From contig LWCA01000006.1 in assembly GCA_001642005.1 (NCBI GenBank), positions 1-64,000 of the forward strand: DNA of 64,000 nt. Direction: 5' to 3'. The notes beneath the pieces were generated by a model, which saw nothing but the letters and a program-made list of their open reading frames with translations, had not been told where the DNA came from and searched no databases. Numbering within the stretch: position 1 is the first letter of the stretch; every line of letters begins with the position of its first letter. The stretch is from Intoshia linei. Taxonomy: Eukaryota > Orthonectida > Rhopaluridae. Both the position numbers and the translations under genes were made by a program. This document shows positions 51,342 through 63,954 of this stretch, one piece after another.

Positions 51342-54300
51342 ATGTTGATACAAATAGATACATCTCCGTTAAAAACTGAATTAATAACCTTGGAAGTTGA
51401 TGCTAGTGTCTTGGTACTATTTATATTTTATTTCATAGAGTAAATAAATGTGTTATCATAAACGAACCAAAAAATATATAAAGCCATAACATGTGGTATT
51501 CACCAATAATGGTAAATTAACGTAGAAACACATTTAATTAAATTATTGTATTCTACTTACAGAAGATTATTAAACTTGTGATTAAAATATATCTTAAATT
51601 TAAATCATACATTCTGAATGCAAATAAAAATGATTCATTGTAGATATCAAAAATGGAAATCAATGTAAATCAACTATTTCCCAGTTCAGCCAGACGTACC
51701 CATATATAAAACAATACTTGACCATTTAGTGCAAGATTATGGTTTCTATTATATGAAACAGGGCTCTTCGGAAAAAAAGTGGTTGAATCGTGATAAAAAA
51801 TTGAATTATTACAATACCGATAAAGAGGTAATTATTTCGAATAATCATGCCATGTAATAAATAAATATTTTGATTTTGAAAGTTTAGATTTTATATTATA
51901 AATGCAAAGTTTTCCCTATAGACATATCTGTCGCTTCAAATATACAAAAAGTCGTGGCCGTAAATGTTTCAGAGACATTGCAATCCCAAATGAAGAAAAT
52001 TTGCGAACTTTTTGGTACATAATAATAAAAAATATGATTCATTAAACTTTTACTATCAGAAATAACCAATTATCATGAATATGGTTTATTTCCCAAAAAT
52101 TGTTCGTCAAACAAAACTAATCGAGATTTAACTTTGATTAAGGGGAAATGCAAGAAAGGTAAACTGGACAAAGCTCAAATAAAAGAAGAATCAATTATAT
52201 CTCATCTCCAAGAACAATTAAAAACTGATGATATTGGTATCTTGTATTTTGTAAAAAAGTGTGGTTTATATCAACGACTACTGTATTCTCAATTTTAAAA
52301 AAAAACCTTTATAAAATTTCGATTAAAATTAAATAAATGTTATTTATGCACTAAATAACATTTTAGAGTAACAGACTAATACTGTTAAATAGATTTCTAC
52401 CACTAAATTTAGCCATTTAGTACTCATAAAAATTAAACGTATTTTAGTGTCTTGGTTAGATGCAAATAAAGTAACAAGCAACGTGTTAGGAAACAACCAT
52501 TCCTTGATATTGAAACGCCGCTTCTTTTACAGTAACGTAAAATGTCGCGTTGAAAATAAAACGGAAAATTATATATTATACAACGAAATTAAAAATGATA
52601 TTATAACATCGAAACTATTAGTGGATTTTAATGAATCTGTTCGATTAGCTTCATATCAAATTCTATCAGATTCTCTTACTGTCAACACATCAAAACAAAA
52701 AATTACACCCGAAACGTAATATTAACAAATAAATAAAATATTAAATAGCATCTATAATAAATATAATTATACCATATCAAATTAACTTCACTTTCCGAAA
52801 TTAGGTACACACGATCAATAACCGTTATTCATAAAAAAGAAATGATATTTTTAGATATTGAGTCAAGTCCAATAGTGTTCCAGGTAATCTTTTCTGATAG
52901 AGGACGGAATAATTATTTAATTAGGGTGGTTAAAAATGTTTTATTTTAAATAATAATTAATAAGAATTAAATTGTTGTAAAAAAAATCCGGCGTCAGTCT
53001 ACCCTGGAGGGGAAATTAGTTTAGGATGTGTTAGTTTGGTTAAGGTTCTGATCGATATTATTCTATTTGAGTTATTAATCCTTAATTTAGTCTTAAATTA
53101 ATATTGCCTTTGGAATTCCGAAAATTAAAAAAAATTGCAAAAGCTATATTATCGGTAATTTGACCATACAAGCACAATTGTACATTGTAAAATTTACTTT
53201 TATGTACAGTATAGTGTAGTATTCAATTATTACAGTTAACTAAAAGGCAATGATGCTACCAGCATTTATACCTAAGGAATTCAAAGGACTCAAGCAGAGC
53301 TGAATCTCTTAAGTTCGAAGTTAGCAAAAAATGAAAAATTTTTCCCCAAATCATGCGTAATCATATAGTCCAGCCATTCTCAACGTGGTTTATGTGGGCC
53401 CCTTGGGGTCCACAGCACTTTTTTGGGGGTCCATGATAATTATATACATTTATTACATATTATAGACATTTTCAGTAACATAAAGGCTCAGAAATACTAA
53501 TATAAAACGTGCAAATCATGAAAAGTAAATTATTTGGTATTAAATTATATTACTTACAAGTGTAAAAACTTATTGGGAAACCTCCATTGTTCTATTTTAG
53601 GAGCAGCGTTTTTATTTAATTATTTTATTAAAATTTATCACCGAGTCAAGTTTCTAGTCATAAAAAAAGCTTTAAATTTCAAATTGAAAATATACAAAAA
53701 ATCAGTCAATATTCATGATTCTATGAAACATTAATCAAGGGATATAAAATAATAATTATTCACAGGGATGATAGATAATATAGACTTTTTATTGATCTGA
53801 TACAATATGTAGTAAACAATTAATAATGTACTGTAAACAATACCTGAAAAACATGTTCCATATTGGGAACATTGACTGGTTAAAGATTAATATTAATAGT
53901 TCAAGTTTATCACCTCGCAAAAATAGAGTACTCCATGTCTTTTGACCATCATGCGTTTCATCCAAATCTAATGATTCATTAAAAATTGTCATTATTATTA
54001 ATTTTTTTGGGGGTCCACAGCGAAAAAGGGTTGAGAATGCCTGATATAGTCTAGCTAGTAGCTACCTCTACAGGAATCTTGACTTGACATGTCAAATTTA
54101 ACATACAAAATAGTTATGATATTAAGGAATATAATTTGTTAATGTTTACGTTGGAAAACTTGGGCCACTATTTTATAAATATTACAGTATATTAACATGC
54201 TTATTAAACCCTTCGTATGTCACAACTTATTCAATCATGCTATTTACGATTTTTGGTGGAAGGGACTCATAAATAATTTTACATGATTGGAGGGTCGTGG

Positions 54301-56763
54301 AATTAAACATTGAAGAACCACAAGAGTGTACTATTTTAATAAAAATAAATTTAGGCGTATAGCGATCTAAGCATATCACCTGATGAAGCTCGGACAAAAT
54401 ATATTTTATTTGCTGAACAACTCAAAACGTATGGATTTTCAGTATTTTTAGTTCAGGTACTTTTAAATTGTCATATAGAAGATCAGGGTTATCAATTGTG
54501 GGTGAATCGTTCCCTTGGGCCGATTTTTTATACTATTTCAGAAATTTAATTTTTTTAAGTTTAAAAAATTATATACTAGCTTGACTGTTATGTACTTCGT
54601 ACAAACAACATCCTAGTTTTGCCGAGGGCAAACTTTTTTAATTTTACCAAAAAAATAAATTCAATAATAAAATTTAATTAAAAATGCGACACTCACTATT
54701 ATCAATCCTTTAAAGGAGTGGATCCTAGACTTTAATTTTACATTACCTTTTAATTTAAAATGAATTATTCCCATTTAATTTTATTTGGTTAGCATTTTTG
54801 TATAGAATTTTAAAAACAATTTTGTGATCCCATTTATTCAATTTATTAGAAATAATGAGTGTATAATCTTAAAAATAAAGCCAAAATAGTAAATCCAAAA
54901 AATTTTCAAAATAGATTAAATTCCATAAAAAATAAAATTGTAAATAAACCGGTATATTTAGTATCTGCTTTCGATGAGTAAAAAATATCAATTTTGTATC
55001 AATAATTAAAGGAATCAACACTTTAAAAAGATATTTCGGATGAATCTTACTAACATTGCCAAGCATTATAATAAATACAAAAATGATAATAACAAAGTTG
55101 TATTTGGTTGTTGTGGTTAAACTAAAATTTCGTGAAATGTTTTGAAAATGAGTATTTGAGATTAAAATTGAAGCCTTCAAAATGAAAAATAGGCATTAAA
55201 AAATTTTACAAGCGATTCGTAGCGCCATATAACCCCAGCCGCATCTACAAGCCTCTTGAGGTAAAATTTTAAATTTGGCACAAAAAATAGTTACGATATT
55301 CAAGAATACAACTTTTTAAAGCTCAATTTGGCAAAATAATGCCACCATTTTACAAAAATTTCGTCGACTCCCGAAGAGGGTCTTAGGGTATGGGACTGAT
55401 TTAAATGTGATTAACACTTAAAAGTAGCCATTACTCATATATAACATTTACATGTATCTACCCTTATCAAATCTCCCATTAATTTGTTTTAAATCAACAG
55501 AATTTTAGAAACACTCAATCCATCGCTTTGTAATCATTTTTTAACATATATAAAATAGCCGATAACTAATGGAAAAAAGTTAAACAAGATGGTTCAATTC
55601 GGAATTTCAAAGACAGAAATAATAACAATGAATCCGGAAACCAGAGAAGTCATATATATAACATGCAAAAAAAAATTAAATTTTTAGGTGACAAAAAGAT
55701 GGTCAATTTTTCGTATACAGAATTATGGATCATCCATTGACATATTTACAATGAATTTTGGGAAAGAAGATTATTTCACAATAAAGTCAAAAGAATGCGG
55801 CCAGATAAAAGATTTAATTAGTCGTTATATTGATCTATATTTAAAGGTTTAAGTTTTAATGAAAATTAAATTAAATATTTATTATTATAATAAGATTAAA
55901 TTTTTAGAAAAAAACTAAATCCAAAAAAACTAAATCAAACCCAAACGCTCAAGTTAAAGCAAAGATATCAAACAATGAAGTCAACGCACATGGAGGAATA
56001 ATTATAAAAAAACAAAATACTAGACTAAATACAATGAAGGTTGATAACCAAAACTTTACAAATCATTTAGAGGTGATATATTTAAATTGTAATAATCAAC
56101 CTTGAAATAATTTAGCCAAATTTTTCTCAAGTTATCGATTACGGCCAACATCAAGTTGATTTATCAAATGTTGAGCACGCTTTGAGTCATGTACGACTAG
56201 ATGTCTCAAATTATGACATGGGAGAATATAATAATCAATTTGTTGAACAAGAGTTTAAAATGAAATCGTCCATGACTGCTATTGGAACAACATTAGACAA
56301 TATTGTAGGGAATATCCATGATTTAGTTCAAACAAAAAAAGATGGAATTGCATGTGTTGAACTCAAAAATGTCATTGTTTCCAATGTGTAATTTTATGTG
56401 ATGACAATTAATCATGTTTTATGTAGAGATATTTTAAACGGAACTTTGGCCAACAACTTCAATCAGTTACCAAAACAAAAAAAAAGTTTAATTTTTAAAC
56501 AATGCCAACAATTGATTGTTAGCATCACAGATTTAAAATCGCAAAGTTTAGACTCGTCCACAAAGTAATTTACCGATGAATTTTTTTAAAAATAATTTAG
56601 TATGGAATTTAAAAAATTGGCACAGGAAATTGGAGAATATAGTCAAAATTTGATGGAACAAATCAAAGACTTGAAGTTAGACAACAAGACAAAGAGAAAA
56701 AATAACGAAATCCATAAAAAAGCTATGGAACTTATAGATACCACCACAAAATATATAAAGTAA
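51342..56763 (+). CDS. short talin: complete FERM head with a truncated rod
   Basis: Talin couples integrin tails to actin. Exons: 51342-51413, 51690-51827, 51888-52014, 52060-52236, 52448-52715, 52805-52883, 54355-54456, 55559-55648, 55688-55846, 55908-56072, 56116-56387, 56427-56564, 56601-56763. All phases join; 1950 nt give 649 residues, against about 2540 in typical talins. Head: F0 with KKWLNRDKKLNYYNTDKE; F1 with CELFEITNYHEYGLF; F2 with VSWLDANKVTSN, LKRRFFYSNV and FAEQLKTYGFSVFLVQ; F3 (integrin-binding PTB fold) with FGISKTEIITMNPETREV, KRWSIFRIQNYGSSIDIF and CGQIKDLISRYIDLYLKK. A basic linker follows, then one helical region (56116-56763), like the first rod bundle, with the hAT-free stop at 56761. 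Most of the rod, with its vinculin sites, and the C-terminal actin-binding THATCH domain are missing. APC begins 66 bp further on the other strand, so no rod exons can follow directly. Confidence 0.88.
53371..54043. mobile_element. non-autonomous hAT element (673 bp) in talin intron 6
   Basis: Left end CAGCCATTCTCAAC, right end (inward) CAGGCATTCTCAAC, 13/14 identical. Flanked by a perfect 8-bp target duplication ATATAGTC (53363-53370 and 54044-54051). Just inside both ends are GGGGTCCACAG-type sequences, typical of hAT MITEs. No transposase is encoded. It accounts for almost half of the 1471-nt intron 52884-54354. Confidence 0.93.
54050..54300. repeat. hAT-derived dispersed repeat in talin intron 6
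   Basis: Starting just right of the hAT copy: a GTAGCTACCTCTACA..CTTGACTTGACATGTCAAAT block, then ATAGTTATGATATTAAGGAA. It matches 55190-55400 and 27770-27960. Non-coding. Confidence 0.45.
54575..55400. repeat. nested repeats in talin intron 7
   Basis: At 54575 stands an ACTAGCTTGACTGTTATGTA end (family of 44167). At 55185-55398 lies another copy of the CTTGA..AAATTTGGCACAAAAAATAG repeat, whose right end reads inward as CAGTCCCATACCCTAAGACC. Between them, 54869-55180 is AT-rich with only an accidental frame. Together they fill most of intron 54457-55558. Confidence 0.45.
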
Positions 56764-56829
56764 ACTAAACGTGTTCAAAATTTACAAATATTACATATTA
56801 AAATAAAATTCATGAAATTAGTTTATCTA

Positions 56830-59800
56830 TTATGCACTGGAATTTTGGAGATCTCTTTTCACTTTGTTTCGGACGAGTGGTGTACTAGTAAATTTTAGAA
56901 TTGTGGGATTTTGTGGTCTTTGTTGATTCATAGGTTGTGAATGTGAACCAGATGCGTTTGAAACGTGTTCTGAATTGTTTATTTCGCTTATCAAACTGAG
57001 AGGAGAAGTTCGAGAATACGTTAGTGGAGTTCCTTCAACATTGTACACGATATGTGAATCTTCAATAGATCTAATAATAACAATACATTTAATTTAAAAT
57101 TTAAAAAATATAACTTACTCTAAATAAGGAACACGGGAAAAGTTGTATTTGGGAGAGTTGGCCCGAGATCTACAAGTGGGAGTACCTTCAACAGCATAAT
57201 TGACCGTTTTATCCTTATCTTCTGGTTTCTTAAAAGTGTGACAAACACTGTTTTTTGACAAATACATGACAGGAGAACGAGCAGAAGGTGAATCCTCTAC
57301 TGCATATGTGCGCATAACATCAGTTTCACCCAATGCACCTTTACTGGTAAGTGTGACGTCTCCATATCTATTATTATTATCTTTATATTTTATGCGACAA
57401 TCGCTAGGCGAATCTGGCAAATCGCTATATGCAATTGAAGATTCTGCCATATGAGTACTAAAAACGGAAGAAGGTGCTTTACTGTTCACTTCGAGGTTAC
57501 TTAAGGATTCTGGCGTACTTTGCCTGCTATATATCAGAGGTGTTTCATTAAAATTTTCATTATTTGTGAGTTCATATATAAACTGAGTCGATTGAGATTC
57601 GCCTGTCTTCATAGGTTTATAAATATTTCTTAGGCTATAATCCAAAGGCTTATCTTGTGAAGAAGGCAACCTAAGGCGTTCTTTAGATTTAGTATTGATT
57701 GGATTAGTTTCATAAATTTTTTGAGGTGAATTTGGTTGAATTTGATCTAAATATTTAAAATTAATTGGTCGACCGATATATTTGAAATTTTGATTTCTTT
57801 TTAAAATTGAATTGTTTTTTAATTTTAATATAGGAAATTACTGCAAATATTAAAAAAATGACACGTGGAGAAAGTTGTTTAATGGAAACAACTTAACTGA
57901 TTTAAATTAATCAATTATTTCCAATAGTTACTTTTCAAATTGTCATAGAGGTTTGTGAAAATTAATTTTTCCTTCAGGGGTTTGTAAAAATATATTTTTT
58001 GCTTAAGGATTGTTAAAACTGAATTTTTCCTTTCAGGGTTGGTAAATCTGGAATTTTCACTTGAGGGTTTGTGAAAATTAATTTTTCACTTAGTGGTTTG
58101 TAAAATTTAAATTTTCCTTTTAGGATTCGTAAAACCGGATTTTTAATAAAAATGGTTGGATTTAAGTAGACCCTTTTAAAAACTATCCGAAATTTAATGT
58201 TTTTTTAAATACTAGGACATTTTTTCATTTTTCAAACAAAGCTAATTGTGGGTTTGAACTAGGAAATAATATCCGATTAATCAATTAAAATGTTTTGAAA
58301 ATGCGAATTTAAAAATTGCGAAGGAATAAATTATATAGATTTTCACCCATATTTTTTATTGGAAATGTGTAGACGTTCAATGAACATTTTTTTTTAAAAT
58401 TGTAGGATCAATATTTACATTTTCAATTTTTATTTTAATTATAATATATATAAAAAATTATTTTTCACCAGGAATACGTAGATTTCTGGGATTAAAATTT
58501 TGTATTTATATCAACTAAAATAAGCTCTATCAGAATAATCTTTTTTTTAAATTCTCCAACTCGTTTAATTTTCAAAAAAAAGGACAATCGGGGTTTTTGA
58601 TCCGTAAGATGTGAGTTTGGGATGTTAAAATATATTTTGCGAACACCCCCGCTAAAAACTGTAATTGAAATGTGGACTTTATAAAATTCTAAAACGGGTA
58701 GTTATTTAAATAAAGTGGAACACACATATACACAAACAAAAATAGCGTAGCATATTATATAAGGATTATTGGTTTTTATGTTAAAAATTTTAAATTCCGA
58801 TTAATCGGATAATCGTTGTTCAAATAACCGGAATTATTCGATAACCAGTTTTTCAAATTTTTGAATAATCAGGACTCCATAGTTTGAACCATGAAATGTA
58901 AGTTTCTGAGGATGAGATTTATCATAATTTTAAAGATTTAAAAACTATCCAATAATTTATGTTTTTTTAATTCTAGGACTATTTTTATGATAAAAAAAAT
59001 TATTTCGGTTTTGCCCCTGAATTTTTCAATTTCAGAAAATGAAATTTACAATATAACATCATTCTCAATTATATATTAGAAACTAGGTTTTCTAAATTCT
59101 AGGACTCTTAATTTTGTAATTAAACGGTAAAACACACAAACAGATTCATTTTTATAAAAGTAGAAGATCAGATGAAGAAATTTAGGCAGTTTCATTTTTT
59201 AGAAAATTAATCAAAATGATAAAATTTTATTAAATTCTGTGAAACGGATTCTAAGGTGGGGTTATTAAAAAATTTTAAAGATGTAAAACATGGATGTAAA
59301 TATTCATTTTTTTCGTGCTGTACTGCAAAATGTATCATGAATTGTTGTTAATGCCATGAGATAAAAGAGCTTGAAAAATGCTGACTTAGAGATTTATAAA
59401 ATAACGAAAAAACGTTCAAACTTGTAGCACCCGCATAAAAATATGTTTTTTTAAATAAAAAATTACTATCTTTCACAAAAGTATTTAAATTTTTGATGGC
59501 TTGACTAGAAGAAATGCAAATAGCTTCATCATCTGTACATTTAATAATTTGTTTCAAGACTGTAATAGCAGATAAATCGACCAACAAAGATTTATTTGAA
59601 TCGATTCTCCCTGAAATGTTCCATAAAATGCCACACAAGTTGCGTATAAGCTGAAAGTATTTATTGAGAGAATGGCGATTAAATTTGTTAATTTTGGGTT
59701 GATGTGTGACAAAGTATTTCAAATCATTTATAACAATTTCCAAGCATTGAGATTTCCTGAGAATACAACTATAAGTTTCATTTTTGGCAATAGTACTTGA

Positions 59801-61048
59801 AACATTTCTCAGTACATAAGTTGCCAAAATTGATTGTTTTTGTTTACGTATACAGTCCACGAGAAATGGAATTAAATTAGAATCTGAACAGATTCGTTTT
59901 TTAGAAGAAGTTCCGTGAGCTGAAAGGTTTTGAAGAGACGAAAGAGCAACACTAATACATTTAGTATCCGTACACTTGTAGATTGTGCCAGTTATAGATT
60001 CAATTATCCCTGATTTTAAAATATTTTTTTTTGCAGTTATATCAGATTTTAAGGCTAAATTATTAATCAATAAACAAGCCATTTGCATAAGAGATTCATT
60101 TTTATTATATTCAATTTGCTTTCTTAAACCAAGAAGCCATTCTGCACGGGAACAAAAATTGGATTTATGATGTGGGTTCATATGAGTGACGTTGGCTAAA
60201 ATTGCACAAGCATTTCTTCTAACAAGTAAATTTTGTTCGTCTTTATTCGGTTGAAACAGGTACATAAAATTTGCCACACTTTGTAAACCTCCAAGTAGAG
60301 AAATTGCTTCACAGTAATTTGCCTGGTAGGATAACTTCATCAAGGTGTGAACTACACTGGAAGGATCGTCTTCAAGTGTTTCTTCCAGGCTCGTGTCTGC
60401 AGTTTCCAATAAATATAAAGATTTATTGACATCAGAATTTAACGCTTTTTTATTCAATTTACTCGACTTGAATTTTTCCTTTCTTTTTAAATGCTGTAAA
60501 TATTCACAATAACATGTAATTTGGTCTATTAATTGCAATACACGAATTTCGTAATTGTTATCTTTTCTGAAATTGATGATATTGTGTAGAGTTCTAGACG
60601 ATCTTCGGCTTAATTCTACATTATCTTCCTCGTTATAAATCATGTCTACCAATTTAGGGATACAACCAGCCTCCCTAAGTAATAAACATTGATTTTGAGA
60701 TGAACTTAAGGTTAATAAAATCTTACTTAATTGGTTCATATCCTGATAACCGAGAATACTGAGAATAAAGAAAATTAATCTGTCTTGGTGCGAATCAAAT
60801 TTACTTTTTGCCACAATCGTTTTATCAAAATCAATGTTATAGCTTTTTTCGTTTTTTATAGACAGGTTTTGAAACGAAGTCAAATCAGATGGTGCTAATC
60901 CAAAATGTTCTTCATTTTCACCAAGTATACATCCTGATCTATAAGAGAATACTGAAGAAAAATCTTCGAAATCGCTTGAATCGGAACTCACACATTTTTT
61001 GTCTAGTGCTTTTCCTGAATGTGTATTTTGGTATATTTCTCTCCCCAT
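56830..61048 (-). CDS. APC: adenomatous polyposis coli (APC) homologue, compact
   Basis: APC is the scaffold of the beta-catenin destruction complex and also acts on microtubules. Exons (minus): 61048-59467, 57746-57119, 57070-56830; 2451 nt, 816 residues. Exon 1 carries the armadillo domain (about residues 90-525): FILSILGYQDMNQLSKILLT, SQNQCLLLREAGCIPKLVDM, VRRNACAILANVTH, LRNLCGILWNISGR and AITVLKQIIKCTDDEAICIS. Exon 2 has a beta-catenin-binding 15-residue repeat (DKPLDYSLRNIYK) and 20-residue-type repeats: ETPLIYSRQSTPESLSNLE, AYSDLPDSPSDCRIKY, YAVEDSPSARSPVMYLS and YAVEGTPTCRSRANSP. Exon 3 adds YNVEGTPLTYSRTSPLSLIS. No N-terminal oligomerisation coil, clear SAMP (axin) motif, basic domain or EB1 motif is visible. 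The exon 1 donor ATA|gtaatt and acceptor atttag|AT at 57746 were chosen by frame; unspliced, the arm frame would run on to 59348. Confidence 0.9.
57747..59466. repeat. repeat-filled APC intron (minisatellite and Helitron-like copy)
   Basis: Contents in plus coordinates: minisatellite units at 57940-58150 (GGTTTGTAAAATTTAAATTT, GGGTTGGTAAATCTGGAATT), the tail GGTTGGATTTAAGTAGACCC at 58152, and a Helitron-like copy whose minus-strand 5' end TCCTTATATAATATGCTACG starts at 58765. Further partial copies of the same family lie at 58790-59200. It splits the armadillo exon from the beta-catenin-binding exons. Confidence 0.65.
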
Positions 61049-62553
61049 AAATTTAAATTTTCATATTTTAAATGTACAATAAACTAAACAATTTAACTCC
61101 ATCTCTATGATTATTCCAGATTACGCGCCATTTATCGTTTTATTTTTAACATTTGCGAAATAGACTTTTGTAACAATAAATATAAGTAATTTTGACAATA
61201 TTGATAAATCGAGTCGTAAAATTACAGTTAGGTTGAACTTGAAAAATTACCGATATCTTTTGAAATTGAATCATTTGTTAATTAGTTTATCATCACAAAT
61301 TGCAGTATTAATTCTTAATTCTAAGATTTTTTGTTTCTATTTACATTACTGTATTTATTAATTTTATCTTAGTTGTTTATGCATTAAGTGGTTCTCAATG
61401 TGGGCGTTAGCGCCCTCAAGGGAGTTTTCAAAATTTAGGGGCGCTGCAATCAAAATTGTAAGATCAATATTTACATTTTTATTTTAATCGAAATATTTCA
61501 AAAATTTTAGTTGATAATATATTAAAAATTATCTTTCACCGGGAATGCGCAGATTTCTTGGGTTGCAATTTTGTATTTATATCAACTGGAATAAACTCTA
61601 TCAGAATAATCTTTTTTTTAATTTTCGGAATATTTATTATTTCACATTTTTTGTTTTAATAAAATATTTCGGAAAAAAAATATATGAATATTAAATGCTT
61701 GTTTTGACCGTGAAGTCGTCACTTATTCGGATTGAAATTTTTTATATGTGCTAACAGGATACAAATGTTTAATTAAATGATACCTGTAAATTTTTTGAAA
61801 TTCTAGGGCTGTTTTCATTAAAAAGAGAAAGGTAATTTGGGGTTTTGGCCCTGAAGATATAATTTTTTTAAATTTAAATTTATGATAATGTTTATGATTT
61901 TTAAATCCGCATCAGCTTATATATTGTTTTAAATTCTCCAACTCGTTTGATTTTTAAATCGAGAGACAACAGGGGTTTTTGACCCGTAAGATGTGAAATT
62001 GGGAGGTTGAAAATTATCTTATTATACGTCCCGGAAAAAACTGTAATTGAAATGTGGTCTTTAAAAAATTTTAAAGGTGGTAGTTATTTCAATAAAGTGG
62101 AACATACACATAGACACAATCAAAAATCTTAGCCTTTTATATAAGTTAGGATAGTATACACAGAAAGTGAAAGAGTAAAATGGCAAGCGTCTCTGATCAA
62201 AATTCTCCAAATTATTTTTTATTTCAGTGTAAACATAAAACTGTTATACGCGACTTTATCCGATTCTTCACCATAATATTTCAAAAAAAAGTACTAAAAT
62301 TCACACGACTAGTAGACGACAATCTTTAGAAAAATTGAAAATTTACCATCATTTCAACATTGCATTTTATATCATCCCCAATATTCTGTTGAAAAGTATA
62401 AAATTAAAGAAAATATCCCATTTCTGAGAACCCAAAAGTCCGCAAGCCCACAAGATTAATAGATTTAGTTTGGTGTATCCTCGTATAACGAACCGATTTA
62501 AACATAAAATATAACATAAATAATAATCAGTGACGTCATATTTATTTAAATAT
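61049..62553. repeat. repeat-derived intergenic DNA with a Helitron-like copy
   Basis: 61049-61380 should be the APC 5' region. At 61390-61445 lies a GC-rich hairpin sequence, GTGGGCGTTAGCGCCCTCAA, with hAT-like GTGGTTCTCAA beside it. A long copy of the Helitron-like family then runs from about 61450 to its minus-strand 5' end at 62151 (TCCTAACTTATATAAAAGGC). It shares long blocks with 1-414, 45480-45600 and 58430-58765. 62160-62553 shows nothing identifiable. Confidence 0.55.
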
Positions 62554-63518
62554 TTAAATATTCATTAAATTGTTGGCTTCGTCCATGTTGATATCATAAT
62601 TTGGTTCATTGTTCATCTTGTAAAATTGTGATCGCTTATAAATGTACAATTTTCTTTGAATGTATTTACGGCTAATGAGACCAGAAAAGAATATTACAAT
62701 GCATATAATAAATATTGTAAGAATTACATATACAGCTTTTGAACTACCCTAAATTTACAATTAAAATCGATGAAATTCATATAAATTGACTAATTACTTA
62801 ATTTGTAGTCACGCAACTTTTTTGTTCACTTTACGAATTGTTTCAACTCAACCATTAGTACCCCTTAAGAAAAATTATCATTATGAATGAATATTTAAAA
62901 AAACTACAGCTTAAAATAAATTCCAATTTCTCATTTTACAGTTATTTTAGGATCTCGTACACGAATAAATAAAAATGTGATAAAAAATATTTTAAAACGT
63001 ATTCATGTATACACTCTATTATAATCACTGTTAACCGAGGTCAAACATTTATTTAACACTTCCGAATTGTTAATGAATATAATTGTTTACTGTATCTGGA
63101 ATAGTTTTAATTTTAGTCAAACTTTTATTCAATTCTTTCTTTAAAGTATTCTCAACTTTTATCAATTTTTTAATCTTTTCTTTTGTTTCTTCCTTTTCTT
63201 CAAGTGTCAAGTCTTCCTTCGCTTGCCAATTCATTAATGTCTAAACGATTTTTATAAACATTAATTTATTTTAACGTTTATTTTCCCTCTAACGTAATCA
63301 ACAAGTTGATATAATCCAACAACATTTGATACTTTGTTTGTTGCGTGTGATATATCGGTAGGAACATAATTGTAAAGAAAATTCAAATAACTTTCTGATG
63401 TAGTGTCATTTATCGTTAGGGCGCACTTTATTTGAATAAATAACAGTATAACTAAAAAGTAATTAATATTAGTAAAATGTCTCCAACCATAGACGCTCCT
63501 GAAATATATATTTTTCAT
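62554..63518 (-). CDS. unidentified single-pass type I membrane protein
   Basis: Exons (minus): 63518-63276, 63240-63091, 62748-62554; 588 nt, 195 residues, all phase-0 junctions. Residues about 15-33 (NINYFLVILLFIQIKCALT) form a signal peptide with a likely cleavage near CALT. An extracellular part follows with two NxS/T sites (the NDTT sequon is clear). Then comes a charged coiled-coil-like stretch, KEDLTLEEKEETKEKIKKLI. Exon 3 gives one transmembrane helix (AVYVILTIFIICIVIFFSGL), a basic stop-transfer KYIQRK and a short acidic cytosolic tail with NEPNYDINMDEANN. No family is recognised. Introns are 35 nt and 342 nt. Confidence 0.65.
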
Positions 63519-63573
63519 TGATTTAATATTTGCTTGTATAATGTAAATATTGTAAAAACTTTAGTATATAATA

Positions 63574-63680
63574 TCCTTACATGTATAAAATGCTTTGTTT
63601 GTCTGTGTGTGTTATCGTTTATTTCAATAACTACGCGTCTTAGAATTTTATAAAGTCCACAATGAATCATCAGTGATGAT
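63574..63680 (+). repeat. Helitron-like 5' end fragment
   Basis: TCCTTACATGTATAAAATGC, GT-rich sequence, then CTTAGAATTTTATAAAGTCC: the plus-strand orientation of the end family seen at 414, 58765 and 62151. Only about 100 bp of homology remains before a segment (63690-63755) shared with the ULK4 intron at 17100-17170. Confidence 0.45.
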
Positions 63681-63954
63681 ATAATTAATGAGAGTTTTGT
63701 TGTTGTTTATCGTAAACAAGTTTATCATATCTGGTTTTGTTTGAGATAAACCAACTCTTTTAGTGTTTTAGGTACCAGTTGACAAGGTGTCAGTATAAAT
63801 AATGGATTATCAGTAGTTAAATTGGAAGGGCAATAAAAAAATCATTTTGTCAGTACTTTAAATATACTGTCAGTATTTAAATTGAATGTTCTGTATAAAT
63901 TGAAACTGACTTAAAATGCTTTTGTAAAATATATTATAATACTCTATCGATGTT

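Noticed and set aside
53534-53992. Two small open frames inside the 53371-54043 element
   Set aside because: No similarity to hAT transposase; the element is non-autonomous and the frames are accidental.
54869-55180. 103-codon minus-strand frame in talin intron 7
   Set aside because: Low-complexity Ile/Phe/Leu-rich translation of AT-rich repeat DNA, without splice context or motif.
57266-57454. 62-codon plus-strand frame
   Set aside because: Antisense to APC exon 2, where the minus-strand reading carries beta-catenin-binding repeats.
59348-59466. Extension of the APC armadillo frame to a stop at 59348
   Set aside because: A good donor at 59466/59467 joins in phase to the 15- and 20-residue-repeat exon. 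The extension is retained only if that intron is not spliced.
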